Assembly: GCA_013076295.1 (NCBI GenBank)
Contig: RQOL01000699.1
Location: 2,976,001-3,040,000, forward strand
Length of the DNA: 64,000 nucleotides
Origin: Sanderia malayensis
Lineage: Eukaryota; Cnidaria; Scyphozoa; Semaeostomeae; Pelagiidae
Reading direction: 5' to 3'
Shown here: positions 21,875-36,165 of the stretch, piece by piece
Numbering within the stretch: position 1 is the stretch's first letter
How the letters are laid out: each line of letters opens with the position of its first letter
Made by a program: the position numbers and the translations under genes
Notes under the pieces: generated by a model
The model's database searches: none
Seen by the model: only the letters and a program-made list of their open reading frames with translations
What the model was told of the DNA's origin: nothing

Positions 21875-24800
21875 TGAGAAGTTGAACAGGTTACTGTTAA
21901 ATATGCTTGGTCAAATTTGAGTAAACTTCATCCTTCCTTCGAGTAGGCGATATCTCGGGTACCAGAGCTGGCCTTGTCTGCATGTAACGCAATCGCAAAC
22001 TTGATGTGTTTATTATTAATACAGAGATCTCGATAAAAATTGTCCAATTATCGGGGAGAGCAGGAGGACCAGCCCTCCTCGTTTACTTGGACCCTTAAAA
22101 TACACGAACAATGACGTAGGAACCATGGGGCCACAGGACACGAGACGTGCCCCCTATCTTTCTACAAAGCTTGAAGTATGCCTTTTATATGAATGGAAAT
22201 TGCTTCTCTTTAGACCAAATGTGCCACATGTAAATATAAATGTAAACACGTTTACGAAATAATCTGTGAAAATGCATTTCAAGAAAAATCTTTTGGAAAT
22301 TGTTACCGTACAATGTTCAAAGCAAAATACATCTTGTGTGAAAATAAGTTACAATAATCTTCTGTTATACTTCGGCAATAGTAATTTAACAACTTCTGGT
22401 ATCGAAACCTGCTATATGACATTTTAGGACAAAAAAGTAAAATAACAAAAATAAAATAATAAATTAAACAAATGTCCTTCTCTCTAGCCAATACATTTTC
22501 GCAGTCGTTCTATAGCCAAATATTAATTATCCTGACAATTTTAAGTTGTGGCAACAAAAGTTGAAGCATTCTAATATTCTTAACGCAAATTAGCTGGCTA
22601 TTGAAAAAATCTTTGGTGGATATAATTTGCGAGCAGTAGAAGACAAAAGAACGGATGGTCATTCAATAGATAGAGAGAGCTTATTACTTTGTTGAGAAAA
22701 TACTCACTTTTAACTGGCTGACAAAAAATCCTGCACAATGATTGGACGAATTTACAACAAATACACTGGAAACAGCTTGTTGCTGTCATTTTTCTTTGCA
22801 AACACAGAAGTACCAAGCTATTTAACGAAATCGTTACTAAAGTGTGGTCGATTTTTTATTCCAGATTGGTTTAAAGCGTGGCAATTTAAATATATCAAAG
22901 AAAAGGAGAACAGATTTTGAGGAGCCTAAAATATCAGAGTCAGATATGTCGGTCAAGGAGTCGTCGCAAGGTTTTTTGAAGCGGTTTAAATTAAGAAGAA
23001 ATTACAAGCACATGCACTGCAACAAGACAGCAATGATTGAAGCTGGGTTGGAATTCACGAAACGCAGTAAAAGCCACATGACAGAGACGCATAGAAGAAA
23101 CGCCGTTTGCGAAATGGATATTACAGAACGAGCTGGTATTCAAAAACTACTAAAGCAGTATCTGTTGTGGAAGTACATGGCAACGTACGAAATGTCCCAT
23201 TATGACTTCGAGACTATTCTCTCAATGTTATGAAGTAATTTACGAATCTCATAACGACTTTACAAGTTTCAACGCAAGAACAATCAAAGCCTGTTTGGAG
23301 TATAACATAACAGATATAATTCAAGTTGAAACTGAAAGGAAAGCAATGTCTTAATTATGAAGATAACGAGTAACGGACGGGAAATACTGTAAAGTTTGAT
23401 TAACGTGAATACGGAAACTCCGCCTGAAGTTTTGGTGATATGTGACTTTCCAATATAAAGGATTTCAAAATGGCTGATAAATGACGTGCTGGAAATTATA
23501 CCTTTTATTGTGCTATTAATGAGTAATGGTAAAGCGAATAAAACTTTGATAAAATTGGTATTCTTTTTTCAGGAAGTAAGTGCTTTAATATTGGTTAATA
23601 TTGGTAATGGTAAATGCCGAAAAGGAGATAATAATTTAGAATATTGCGGGCAATATTATGTTTTAACATCACGTTTGACAGTCGAACAAATGATATTAGA
23701 ATTAAAACAAAACAATTTTTAATTAGTCTCACATAGTATACCATAATTTAGTAAGTTCGATGGCAACTTATGTTTTCCTATTATAAATGAACTATAAGAG
23801 GTATTATTCAATGATATGATGTGCAGATGAGAGACCTACCTTGAATTTTATGTTCTTGTGTAAAGCTTCGGTCGAGAGCAATATTTTGTCTAATTAAAAA
23901 CCGACCATCTATTGGCAGCAGAAACTCTGGCATTTATCCAAACACAATGGCGACAAACTTGTTCTGTCTTTTCCAAGTCACAATTGATGGAAATAAAGAC
24001 ATACTGCGTCAGTGTTCCTTTCAAATAAACATTTGGCATGGCATATGAAAACAGACGGAGTATACGCCAAATTTGATGATAAAAGACAGAAATCTAATGA
24101 ATCAAAAAACACTAAATAGAACGAGTGAAAATCACGTGACAAATCCACTTGAGAGTTGAACAAAAACACTCGAAGAATTTTTCCCCGTTTTAGTATTGCA
24201 TGGGATAGTTTTAATAATACTCATTATTTCCAATATTTGACATTATCATTATATCGTACAAATTAAATTTCCCTCAAGGATTTATGTGATCAGATTTCTA
24301 CTGTGCACGCGATGGAAATCTTTGTTTTGTGTTAGTATTTTTATGACGCACACAGCAAAGCAAAATGCAAATCCCATCTAAAAAGCACAAACACAATTTG
24401 ACCTGTAAGGGAATTAAGCAAAGCTTGGCAAAAGTTATCCCTTGACGACACTAACTAAGCAGCTTTGCTGCTCGTATACTGAACAACAAGAACAATTAGT
24501 TGGGACAAAAGAAAAAACAGACATTTGTTTCAAAAAATGCGTTCAATAGATATTATATCGCCCAATTGGGTCACAAAACATAATCTTTAGTAAATTATTA
24601 AACTTTTATAACTCAATAACCTACATCTGAACTCCCTAATGCTGGGTGTGCAAAAACACCCAACCCAGGTTTCCATACCTATAATAATAATAGTTAATAA
24701 TAATAATAGTTAATAAAAAGTAAAAGTTAACAAATAAAAATGCATACAAATTTCACAATTATACTACGATAATAAAATAATTTTTGTAATCGTCTTCAAG

Positions 24801-25617
24801 TGTAAACGTCCGGGCGGTAAAAGTTACTCGTAGTATAATGTACAATTATTTCATTTTATGTTAAACATTCACTACAGCATTCACATTCGAAGCACTCTTA
24901 GTCCAGCTCACAGTTGCTCGGTTGAATAAAAACATAAGCCAGCAAGCCTCTAATAAATCTACTATCTTGCGATATTAATTCCGTGATATGGCAAAGTTAA
25001 TTAGTACAGCAGGTAGTTGTGGAACTGGTGAAACGAGAAATTTTCGGGAGGAATAAAGTTATCGCCATTGGCCCTGCATCAGAAATGAGGTTAATAGGCA
25101 TGCGCACTCTGGAATCTAAATAAAATACATCTAACCAGGGGAATAGAGGCTTGCTGAATAAATGTCTTCATCCCACCTTTAGATCAATGTTAGAAACGCT
25201 TATCACTAGGACGAGCTATTCTGACTCCACTATATCATCTGAACTGAAGAATCAGATAAAAACGTGACGAGAGATAGGCACACACGTGGCCATGACCACA
25301 ACCTGCATTTCTTAATTCTTTAAAGTCAACCACATCCTATCTTGTCCTGTTTACCTCGTTTAGAAATATTGACCAATTAACCCACTTAATTAATGATTAA
25401 TTGCTCAACGCAAACGAGTAAGCAAAGGTACACCGCATCCAAACATTCGCCCACAAACACACTTCCCTCTTATTCATTCTACTGCGTAAAAATTGTAACC
25501 AGCTCACATCTGTAATTTGGTTGTTGTTGTTGTTGTCAGCGTGTATGTATGTCAGCATCCGTGTCGTCTGTTGTGTTTTTAATGCACACCGCTGTGCATA
25601 ATCGTCGGCGTCTCCAT

Positions 25618-28600
25618 CTACAATTTGAATCCATCCACTGGCATGTCTTGTTTGGCTTCGAATTGGAATTCGCCACCAACCTCGGCTGGAGCGACAGCCG
25701 CGTCCTCGGTCGTAACCTGTCGAAACAAACAGTTCAATGCATAAGAAAGCGAGGCGTAAAACCGTAACACGCAAGGCGTAACACCGTAACACGTAACACG
25801 CAAGGAGCAAAAACAATTGATAGATGCTCATTAAGCAGCAAGTTGCGATGAGAAACGCGAGGCAGAGCGCAAAGTTCGTCATGAGAAATGAAGAACATTG
25901 CATGAAAAATAATATGTCGCAAGAAAGACACAAAATACTATTGTGATGAAAAAAACATAAGTTGTTTAAAAAAAAAACACAAAGAAAGTACTTACATCAC
26001 TGAAATATTGTTCGATAATTTGATAGCAAAGCTTGTAAATATCCGGATGTTCGTGCTCTTGTAATTTTTCAATGTTATCCAAACCTACAACAAGACAAAC
26101 AGCTTTATTATTTATCAGCATGTTTATTTATTACAGAAATTATCGCCTGCAAAAAAGACGATAGTAAGCTATTGTCTGAGAACAATGTCTCCTTCATTAC
26201 TGCTTACGCCTGGCTGCAAAGACAATGCCTTTGGGTATGCTCTTGTTTAAACAAAATCAAGTAGCCTTGGCTGAATATATCTGCATCGCATTGAATACCA
26301 CTCATATCAAGATCAACTCATCCATCTTAATGTATGCAATAAAAGATAAAGTAAAAGATGTTCTTACCTCCACAGCTTTCGATTTCCAACGTTGCCTGTT
26401 CCAAATACTCACCAGCAACCTATAAACGAAGCGAGCGTCACGTAACAACAATATATATGGGAATATGTTCAGGTGGGGAGCTTGGAAGTATCTTCATACG
26501 TGATTATAGGAGTAACGGAGCTCCAGTTGAAGGAGGGAGGGAAAAATAGAAATAGCTAAAATTGAAAATTACCTTCAAAATATTCGAGATTCCATCTAAT
26601 ACAACGTGAACAACCTTGGATGAATAGAAAAAAACAAAAATTAGCACGTTAAGTTGATCTACAGAGCTTCACCCAAGAGTTGTTTTAAACCCTATAACCC
26701 CAAGCATTTCAACTCGATTCCAAACCAAACCCCAATGCACGATTTATATCAACCTAAACAACTCACCTGTGTGTCTTTGACTTGAAGCAATTTGCAAAAG
26801 GGGGACAAAGCACCACATTGCACCATGTGCATCGTCTAAAAACAAGAAACAAGTCAGAACGAGAAAATAATATAGTGAAAATGAATGGGGAGTTCAATTG
26901 TCAATAAAAGACATTGCAAGGAAAGTGGCAAGGAAAGAAGAGCATGGTACTAACAATAGAAATATGTCAAAAAAGAAAGATTGCGCAATTGCATGATTTT
27001 TATATATACCTGCTGGGCGTTACCACTGACTGTCAAGTTACTAATGGCCCAAGCAGCTTCCTTTTGTGTGGCAAATTCACTCTGAAAAAAATCAAAAATG
27101 TTTTGAAGAGCATTCGGAGAAACACAAAACAACAATTCATATGTAAATAAATAAATAAACCGTTAGTAAATAAATGGACCGTCGAGATAAAATAAGTCGT
27201 GGCTACGTTCCTTTTATTAGAAAGGAGTGCTGGCCCGTTGGAGAGTCAAATATTGGGTTTTGAAATCTTACTCAAAAGTTCAAAAAGAAATTGCCGTGCA
27301 AGAACGAAATACTTAACGTTGTGGCTGTAATATATTATCTATCAGCAAATAAAGTTAAAAATGCTATTTGCAGCATAACATTGTATCACTACTTGCATAA
27401 TTGTATAACTACTCTGAAAAGCTTATAGTCTAAACCAGCCAAAGACTACAATGTAAACATTGAAACAAACATTCTTGAACAGAAAGAACAGTGTTGATAA
27501 TGAAGAGTTCATAGGGTTTGAAAGACTGTGTGTGTAAAAAGTAGCAAGAAATGAAAAGAAGGCAAAGGAACCATCTAAAGTCTTGTGGAAATATGGCAGA
27601 AGATGCTATAGCATTGTAATAACCTCAAATTATTAGATTCTACGTTTTACAGAAAGCCGAGACCAAACTATGAGTAGGTGCTACCACCTACTCAGAGTTT
27701 TCAGTTTTGAAATGAAGATAGTTGGAGCCTATTTAGCTTAATTACAACGTCATTTAACTGTGTCGGAAAACACAAATCAAACAGATCTCTAATACACCTG
27801 CCTACCTCCTTCATTTTTCAACTTCTGAAATCAAGTTTCACCAGCTCAAAATACTGGTTCTCCATATCAACAGGAAAATCTTTTTCATTTTTCAATTTCT
27901 AACATCAGGTCAACTGTGTCGCATACAACTAATCTCATCTAAAGTTCACAGTCCATCTGTAATCCGAAAATGATTGACCTCAGTTTTTGAAAAATGAAGA
28001 CAGATGCTTCAGACTTTCCGTTTCATGCGAAACGAAAAAGCCTATTGAACAGGTGATCTGATTTCAAAAATTGAAAAACTAAAAAATGGACAGATGCAAC
28101 AAGTTTATTGTTTATAAATCTGTTTGATTTGTCAAAACCGACACAGTTAAAAGAGGACGGATAAACCTTCTGAAAAAGCCGTTGGTAATTCATTGTAAAA
28201 AATGCAGAAAATTGTGAAGTTTTAGCATGCGGCTATCCTTAATTTGAAAACAAGTTTAAATTCAATTTCGATTTATCTCAATATGACATTTCACACTTGG
28301 AGCAAAATTATTCATTCAGAACTACCTTTTTCTTACTCCATTTCAATAATTTTTGTGAACACTTTTCAAGACACCTCTTTGGTGACAATTTATTTTTATT
28401 ATTATCATAAAGCAATTATGATATAGTCTAAATTATGCTTCAACTTAAAAATATGAGAAATTTTGAGAAGTATGAAAGAATTTTGAGAAGAGAAATATGA
28501 ATCTTTTTCAAAGACATTTGTCATTGACACCCATATGTCTAGATATTTTCATGCAAGTTTTTTGCTCAAATCTTGGGCCACATTTGGTGCAATAGTTTTG

Positions 28601-31600
28601 CTCCAAAAGTGTACAAGGAACGTCTCCACAAAACAAAATAATAATAATGTTGTATTAAAACTAACAAAACCAACCTCTTTCAATGCCTTTATGATCAATG
28701 GAATAAGACCTGCATTTATGACAAGCTGTACTTGATATTCGTTGCCGGCTGTGATGTTTGACAAGAACCAAACAGCCTCCTAAAAACAAAATAAAACATC
28801 AGAAAGTTAAAAATATGAGAAAACTCAAAAATTTTTACGCAATTGTAAAATTCCAGGAATGGCGTCAGCGTCCTGCTCCCGCCAAATTCTCCATTCACAA
28901 GCATGGTGCCCAAGCTCCTTCGAATAGCAACCCAAACTTGCATTGAGTTGCATTGCCTTGCAAGTTCCAGATGTATTATCAAAGTTTTGCTCAGGAAAAT
29001 AAACATATAACTATCTGATATGTTCAACAATTGCAGATATGGGGTAAATAATGTGCTTGCCTTTTTAATTTTCTCTTTGGGATGTTGAAGAAGAGCATCG
29101 AAATGAGCAAGAGCTCCATTGTCAAGTACGACCTAGAAAAATATTTCCACACAACAATTAATTAAGTGCTAACCAACGTTTCATTTATCATTTCATTTAT
29201 TTATAAATATAGCTGAAATAACTGACAAACAAATACTGAAAGGAAAAAAAATTCTTATAGACAGTGCCATGGTATACAGACACCGTAAAAACTATATAGA
29301 GGGATTGCTTGATACATTCTCAAAAACTTCAGAGAGAAATATTACATAAATGCTATTGCAAAATAACATGGAGCTTTATTCAATCAGAACTTCAAAAACA
29401 AGATGGGGGGAGGGGCATAATTCAAAACCTCGTTTCGAATGGGGGCATTATTAGAGGGGGGTTTCACGGCATTGTCCCCATTATGCAACAAGCTGGCGGT
29501 TATAAACAAACCCAAACTCCTTGGTTATCTTGTAGTCTCAAAACCTACGTGAATTGCAATTTACCTGTGTCTGTGCATCTGTGCCCGTCACGATATTCCC
29601 AACAGCTCTCAGAGCAGCAGTCTGCAAAAGGAAATCAAAACAACTACATATCCGATGAAAATCTAATTAGTATAAAATGATGTTGCTTAATGTGACCATC
29701 AAAACTTAAGAATTGCCTAACTGGTTAGTGAAGACCACTTAAAGTGGAAAGAATTGACCAATAGGAAATACCTGCAGTTTGATTTCTGGGTGACTTAAAA
29801 ATTGAACCAACATTGGAACGACTCCAGCATCAAGCACAGCCTATAAAAAACGAATCAAAATGTGAAATATCACTAGACTACATCACGTAGTTATCTCAAT
29901 TTCTCGTTCCTATGTCACGTACCATGTAGGGACGTAGGAAAGAGAAATTGGATTCAAAGAAACGCGACATTGCACTGATATTGCAACGCAAACATATGTC
30001 TATTCAAACGTATTATTAATGTTTCCTCATAGCTCGAATATACAATAGAATCCTATAGCACCCAGAGTATACTGTCCATTAAGCAGTTCATGGTGAAATA
30101 CACCCATACTTAATAAGTTCTCCACGCAGCTAAGGAAATTCTCGTTCTCTTCAAAGCTGGTTACATACAAACCTCATTAAATGCAGTAATAATTTAATAG
30201 TTGCACCATGGCAACTACCTTACCTGTATTTGGCTGTTACCGCAGTCTGTGATGTACGACAAGGCCCAGACACTGTCAACCAAGATCTGAAAATCAACAG
30301 TATCCAGTCAGAAATATACAGTAAACAATCGCGAATAAGAGCCAGTAAATATTGTATCCATGTATCCAACCTATTGCTCGAATACAATGACCTGTTGTTA
30401 TTTCAATTGTTTCGAGTAGAAATATCAGCCCAAAGGTTTAATATACCGGTTCTTTGCGTGGGTGTTTGCTGTGCCAGATTGGCAGCCACAAAACTAGTAG
30501 ATGGGAAGGGACAGTGTCTCATTTCATCATCATACAATTTTTACGCAGTTTTCTCAATACATGTATTTCTTCATAGGCTGAGATAACATATGCATGAAAT
30601 GATATGAAAAAGACGCAAAATTACTTACATCAGGGTCACTGTGGCGAATGAGGGCAGCAAGAGCTGGCAACAACTGAAAATAGAAGAAATTTGCTTGTTA
30701 AGTCTCTTTTCTTGCTAAATGTCAATACGAGTCAAGTCATTAATAGCAACCATGGCTCTAGGTTGAAACGTATCATGTCTTTCTTCCAAGTACATGATAA
30801 TGTACGCAGAAGAAGAACATGACTAAGTAAAGAAGAAGATAGCGCGTTGTGGAAGATGTTGCGCATTGAAAACATCACTGGAAGATGCACTTGATTTATT
30901 GAATTCCCATGGGAATAAGAAACCCCCCCGCGGAGATTGTCGAGGTTTCACGCGCATGCCTGAAGACAATCTTCAGGAAGAGACGAACAATGATTGAAAT
31001 ATCAATTAGAATGGTATTCTGTTTATTAAATGTTGGATTGCGATAAAGAAAAAATCCTTCGTAACATTTCGTACCTGCACTATTGTCTCCATCGGTGGAC
31101 AGGGCTCCTTGTTGCGACAAAGATTGACAATCACCCAGGTAACATTACGTAGAAATGGAATCTGAAGGGATATAAAGCATAGCACTGTTAGGAAATCTTT
31201 GAGCGTTGTAAATCAATGTTGTGCTTGTGGGTATGGAGTAAGACCAAAGATGTGACAGAGATTGGTGTCACCATAGATGTTCAGATTAGTTGCGTAGAAA
31301 AGATCATAAATGGATGGCAACAAATATGACAAGGGAGACTTGATGAAATTGAAAGATGAAATTGAAAGAAAAATCATGCACAAGAAAAGAAATTAACAAA
31401 TAAAGAAAAGCATGTGGATGAGAGAAAGCACAAAAAAAGTAAAATTGAGACAAAATAATTAATAATGTACCGGGGTGGCAGGATTGATGAACTTTAACAG
31501 TGGTTCAACAACATTTTGTCTGATCACAAAGTCTCTTAATACTGGACCATCGCCTAAAAACAAAAAGACCATCATATCACAATACAGTCATACACAACAT

Positions 31601-34365
31601 GGATAATTGAGAAGAAAATACAAAAAAGATAAACATATTTACTCACCAATGATATTACCCAAAGCCCAAACAGCTTGTTCGCAGACATTGGCATGTGGAG
31701 ATTCAAGAAGTCGCATGAAATGTGGCACAGCTCCTAAGATTGACCCAAAAAAAGACAAAGACATATATTTGACATTCGCTACCTTGACGCTCTTGTAAAA
31801 TATTGGTTTCTGTGCAAAGTGCAGAGGGACAAATGGATAGCCCACGGATAATCTAAACAATGTAACCCCGTCCTTCATCTCAATATAAAATACTAAAAAC
31901 ACTATAGTGGCAATGAAAACTTTTCCATTTTCTAAATGGAGAAGGAGTTTAAGTTAGCTGCAAATTTTGTCTCCAGCATTTGTCTGTATACAACAATGAG
32001 CTCACAGCTTGAAGTGCTAACTGATAACAGCTTGACACAGGGATACATTGCATGCAAACAACATGAACATTTTGCATATAGATTAGGGCTAGTTGTTTTT
32101 ATCCAATCCAATGTCTACCTGCTTGTACGACAGCTTGAGTTTGCTGCGATGTGCCAGACGCAATGTTTGTTAATGCCCATGCTGCTTCGAATTGCAATGC
32201 AGGGCTGCAAGTAAATAAACAACAATTTATTTACAATAAGCTGGAAGCATTTAGAAACAAGTAGTTTGATATTGATTCTAAAATGTTGATTGAGTTTCAT
32301 CTTACTTTGCATCACACTGAAGACATTCTACAAGGATGGGTAAAATACCAGACCTAAATGAGATATAAAAAATATCATTTATCACAGTTTTGAATCTTGA
32401 AATGATAAGCCAACATTTAAGCCATCTTCATGGAATAACAAAACCAAACATGCCATGAAATAATAAACTGGACTTGTCTCTCTTGAGCTGTTTTATAGTC
32501 CAAATTACTTCCAGATTAAGAAATTCTCAAAATAACAAACTATTTCTTAGTTTTCTACAAGATATTGCTAGAGCTTTCTACTGTCTATAAGCTTCAAAAT
32601 GTAAACTTACTCGATAAGATCATTAATGGGAGGATTTCGGTCCCTGGATAGAAGTTTCCTTGCTGCCTGGACAGCTCCAAGTTGTTTGGAAGGCTCAATC
32701 ACACCTCCCATCTGAAAGAAATCAACAATTTATAAATTACTATTGTGTGCCGTACAGTGGGAAAAATCCGGATTTTATAAAAAATGTTTGAAATAGGTGA
32801 TTTTTTGCTAGGTATCACTCATATATAAATAATGAGTAAACATAATCCTGTTGCAAAATTTTTTAAATTATTGATGGAAAAAATCAGAAATGTTTCCTTA
32901 CCTTGTTATTTTGACCTTCTAAAAGTGTCTGTAAAAAAGTAAAAAATCACAAAAATTAAGAACCTCATTGCATGTATCATGAAAATAATCAAAATTTGAA
33001 CAGTCAAAACATAACATCAGCTCGGTATGGATTAAGATGTCAAAACTGAAAAGCAATGTTCTACTTACTGCAACGATGCTCTCCAAAGATTGATTCTGTG
33101 ATATGAAAAATAAAAAAAACCTTAATTATTAAGTTTGTTTAATGCATACTCCAGTTATTGAGTTGAGATTTTTGGATTCAAAGAGAGGGTCTTGACATAA
33201 ACTGAATGAGTTTAATTTAATTTAAAATACAAGGACACACCTGAGATTTATCGTTCTTGTCATCTTCGATATTGCTTGGAACAAGTCTTTTCTTTTGCAA
33301 TGCTTCGTCACGTTTTTCCTACAAAATAAATTTTATATAAAACAATAAGTTTCAAACATCTAAGAGTTTGCGTTCTACTTTCATGAGTCACATTAAAAAC
33401 AAATTTTATTCTACCTTTCTGAGAACAACAGAAACTTCATTTCTTCTTTGTCTCAGTGACTGAAATTAAAACAAACAAAATAATTCTTTATTGACATCAT
33501 ATAAAGTGGAACCTCCATTAACGAACATGTATTGCAAGTGACAGAATTTTTGTCCTAAAATTGCTTAAATCTCTTTACGAATGCAACCTCCATGAAGCAA
33601 ACATCTTTACAATAATCAGAAACATAATTTGAGTTCTGAAGATGGTTTAAATGGTGACCCAATGCCCTTTCAAGCAAAAACATGGAAGAAACTCTGATAG
33701 CACAACATTGCTTGCATCACAGCTGAAATTACTTGGTTCATGGAAACCTACTCAGGGTTACCTCATTCTATGTTACACTGGTTGGGTATTAAAGGAATAA
33801 ATAACAGAGTAGCATAGAAATACAGTAATACAATAAAATAGAAAGGCAAAGATTATTAATATACAGTGATTAGCAATGGAAGAAGAAGCAACAACATTAG
33901 TTGATAGTAAGTTGATAGCTTAGAAAAAAGATAGTAGAGAAATAATTATTATATCTATATAATTATGTCACAAAAAAGACTCCATGATTCAGCTTGTATC
34001 ACATACTGGGAAAGTCTAAAGGGTTAAAACTCTGATATTTGGCCATCACTTGTTATTAGGCCAAGAGAAAAATTAAAGGAATTACTCGAAGCCATATAAC
34101 TTCCAGTACAGACTTCAATAGGAATGTTTTCAATGAAATACGCTGATAAGGACAATAATGTTTATAACCAGAACATTAAATTGTTGTTCCTACCGCTTGC
34201 AGAAAAATTTTGCAATTTCCTGTTGTGATATAAGCCTAAATTCTGAAAAAGCTGCCTTCCATCGCAACACGAGACAATATTTCAAAAAAGAAATCAACAC
34301 ACCTCTGTATCTTTGTCCTGGTTCTTGTATAATTTTTTTCGTACATCTTGAGCTCGGGAATTCAT
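25618..34365 (-). CDS. KPNA4: Importin subunit alpha (karyopherin alpha 3/4 type)
   Basis: This is the nuclear import adaptor that binds NLS cargo and importin beta. There are 22 coding exons on the minus strand: 34365-34303, 33459-33415, 33318-33241, 33095-33069, 32928-32902, 32711-32611, 32353-32306, 32204-32119, 31733-31647, 31553-31471, 31161-31075, 30673-30629, 30286-30224, 29840-29772, 29621-29565, 29132-29061, 28779-28675, 27081-27010, 26835-26767, 26614-26573, 26419-26368, 26084-25996. A final exon, 25716-25618, ends in TAG. Together they encode 521 aa, the family's usual size. The N-terminal importin-beta-binding domain is basic ([18 protein letters not shown]). Armadillo repeats show the NLS-groove Trp/Asn pairs ([73 protein letters not shown]). 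The acidic C-terminus ends in GGEFQF and DGFKL. MRRQRNEVV-like and PPMETI-like matches favour the KPNA3/KPNA4 branch. The intron after 29061 has a GC donor. Confidence 0.97.
27754..28150. mobile_element. MITE with TTAA target duplication in a KPNA intron
   Basis: TTAA (27754-27757 and 28147-28150) flanks inverted termini starting CTGTGTCGG. Homology runs on through an ACAAATCAAACAGAT block at both ends. TTAA duplication suggests a piggyBac- or Kolobok-type parent. The 389-bp interior has no ORF. Confidence 0.7.
29897..29950. repeat. 20-bp-arm imperfect hairpin in a KPNA intron
   Basis: CAATTTCTCGTTCCTATGTC (29897-29916) pairs with 29931-29950 with two mismatches. Confidence 0.55.
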
Positions 34366-34861
34366 GGTGAGAAAATTTCCAACGACAAAAGCAACTTGGT
34401 TTGAATAACAAAGTTAGTTTCTGAGAAAGCTTCTGAGAAAATTCTCAAAATGATGCTGCACTGCAAATTCGCGCGATTGAAGATTGAAGAAACATGCCTT
34501 TCTGGCTGATTGCAAATAACCAACAGAGCATGCGCAAAAAGACGCATCCGCTGTACTAAATCCCTTTCACCACGTGGTTGCAAAATCACACAAAAAGAAT
34601 GTACAAAAAGAACATATACAATTTTGCAAGAACTTTATTTGCTTTTGTTTTTAAAACATATGCATACATAAAATAAAAAAACACGAAAATAACTGCAAAA
34701 TGAAAAGTCCATGATTTCTTTTTTGATTCTCTTCCAGCAGTCCTTGTTTATGGCAATGCATTGCACACAAACTTTGTTTTTCTTCAAAGTTCTGAAAATA
34801 AATAAAATTCATGATGAAATTATTAATAACGACAGTATAGTTACGACGACCGATAACTTAA

Positions 34862-36040
34862 GTAGCCTGCATCAACCCTAACCTCAAGCCTAAAATCACT
34901 GGACATTATTACGTCATGAATCTTCCTGCGCAGTAACTAATATACGGTACTGCGCATACCCGCCTACATTAGCATACTTTAACCCTAACACTAACCCTAA
35001 CCCTAAGGCCAAGGCATCAACCAACGGCACGTCAAATACGCTCCTGCGCAGTACCTATAACTATGCCACTGCGCATCCTCACAACCTTTATCATCCGCAT
35101 GACGTAACCCTAACTCTAACCCTAACCCTAACCTCAAGGCCAATGCATCAGCCAGCGTCACGTCATATACGCTCCTGCGCAGTGCCTATAACTATACCAC
35201 TGCGCATCCTCACCACCTTTCTCCTCCGCATGACGTAGCCTTAACCCTAACCCTAACCCTAACCCTAAGTCCAATAAATCAGCCAGCGTCACGTCATATA
35301 CGCTCCTGCGCAGTACCTATAACTATGCCACTGCGCATCCTCACCACCTTTCTCCTCCGTATGACTAACCCTAACCCTAACCCTAACCCTAACCCTAAGC
35401 CTAAGTCTAACCCTAAGGCCAATGCATCAGCCAGCGTCACGTCATATACACTCCTGCGCAGTACCTATAACTATGCCACTGCGCATCCTCACCACCTTTC
35501 TCCTCCGCATGACGTAACCTTAACCCTAACCCTAACCCTAAGCCTAAGTCTAACCCTAAGGCCAATGCATCAGCCAGCGTCACGTCATATACGCTCCTGC
35601 GCAGTACCTATAACTATGCAACTGCGCATCCTCACCACCTTTCTCCTCCGCATGACGTAACCCTAGCCCTAACCCTAACCCTAAGCCTAAGTCTAACCCT
35701 AAGGCCAATGCATCAGCCAGCGCCACGTCATATACGCTCCTGCGCAGTACCTATAACTATGCCACTGCGCATCCTCACCACGTTTCTCCTCCGCATGACG
35801 TAACCTTAACCCTAACCCTAACCCTAAGCCTAAGTCTAACCAAGGCCAATGCATCAGCCAGCGTCACGTCATATACGCTCCTGCGCAGTACCTATAACTA
35901 TGCAACTGCGCATCCTCACCACCTTTCTCCTCCGCATGACGTAACCCTAGCCCTAACCTTAAGCCTAGCATCAGATGCACTTGACACTATCACGTCATGA
36001 ATCCTCCTGCGCAGTAGCTCATATATGGTACTGCGCATAA
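34862..36040. repeat. Minisatellite of telomeric repeats and TGCGCA-bounded hairpins
   Basis: Nine cores of the form CCTGCGCAGTA-(~15 nt)-ACTGCGCA start near 34923, 35041, 35172, 35303, 35451, 35593, 35737, 35878 and 36004. The period is about 118-148 bp. Between cores lie the CACCTTTCTCCTCCGCATGACGTAA block, variable runs of CCCTAA and a GCATCAGCCAGCGTCACGTC block. The outermost two cores share a distinct inner sequence (ATATACGGT/ATATATGGT). Confidence 0.9.
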
Positions 36041-36087
36041 TTATTCAAATTATTGATTTATCAAAACACAAAGTAAATGCTCTGATC

Positions 36088-36165
36088 AGGTTTTGAACCA
36101 CGTATCTCGAGATTACTTTGCAACTACATTACCAGTGAGCTACAACCTCGATGGCTTACGGAAGA
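36088..36165 (-). repeat. tRNA-like module (SINE or tRNA pseudogene)
   Basis: On the minus strand an A-box-like TAGCTCACTGGT is followed about 40 nt later by a B-box-like GGTTCAAAACC. The stems are degenerate, so a functional tRNA is unlikely. Confidence 0.5.

Larger units (their letters stand above)
17529..25617. other. 8-kb stretch without a supportable gene
   Basis: A poly(A) signal AATAAA at about 17761 probably ends the receptor transcript. The rest is AT-rich. It holds hairpins (20747-20792, 21821-21874), microsatellites such as ATT at about 19611-19625 and TCGA-rich MITE scraps near 19630 and 20640-20930. The longest ORF (22844-23233, 129 codons) matches nothing I recognise. A splice-donor-like AAAGGTAAGATC near 19400 could end an untranslated exon, but no coding exon follows convincingly. 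Confidence 0.6.

Noticed and set aside
22844..23233. 129-codon plus-strand ORF in the gene-free stretch
   Set aside because: It is basic, with a faint HTH/pogo-like GFLKRFKLRR feel, but there is no recognisable domain, no splice context and no upstream promoter. It is probably chance or a transposase scrap.
25397..25933. 178-codon minus-strand ORF
   Set aside because: It is an out-of-frame overlap of the last KPNA exon and flanking repeats. The true frame is the one ending in DGFKL.
35325..35660. ORF with NPNPNPNP repeats
   Set aside because: It is translation of CCCTAA telomeric runs in the minisatellite, not a protein.
34862..36040. CRISPR array
   Set aside because: Repeats are regular, but spacers are also repeated and telomeric, and the genome is eukaryotic.
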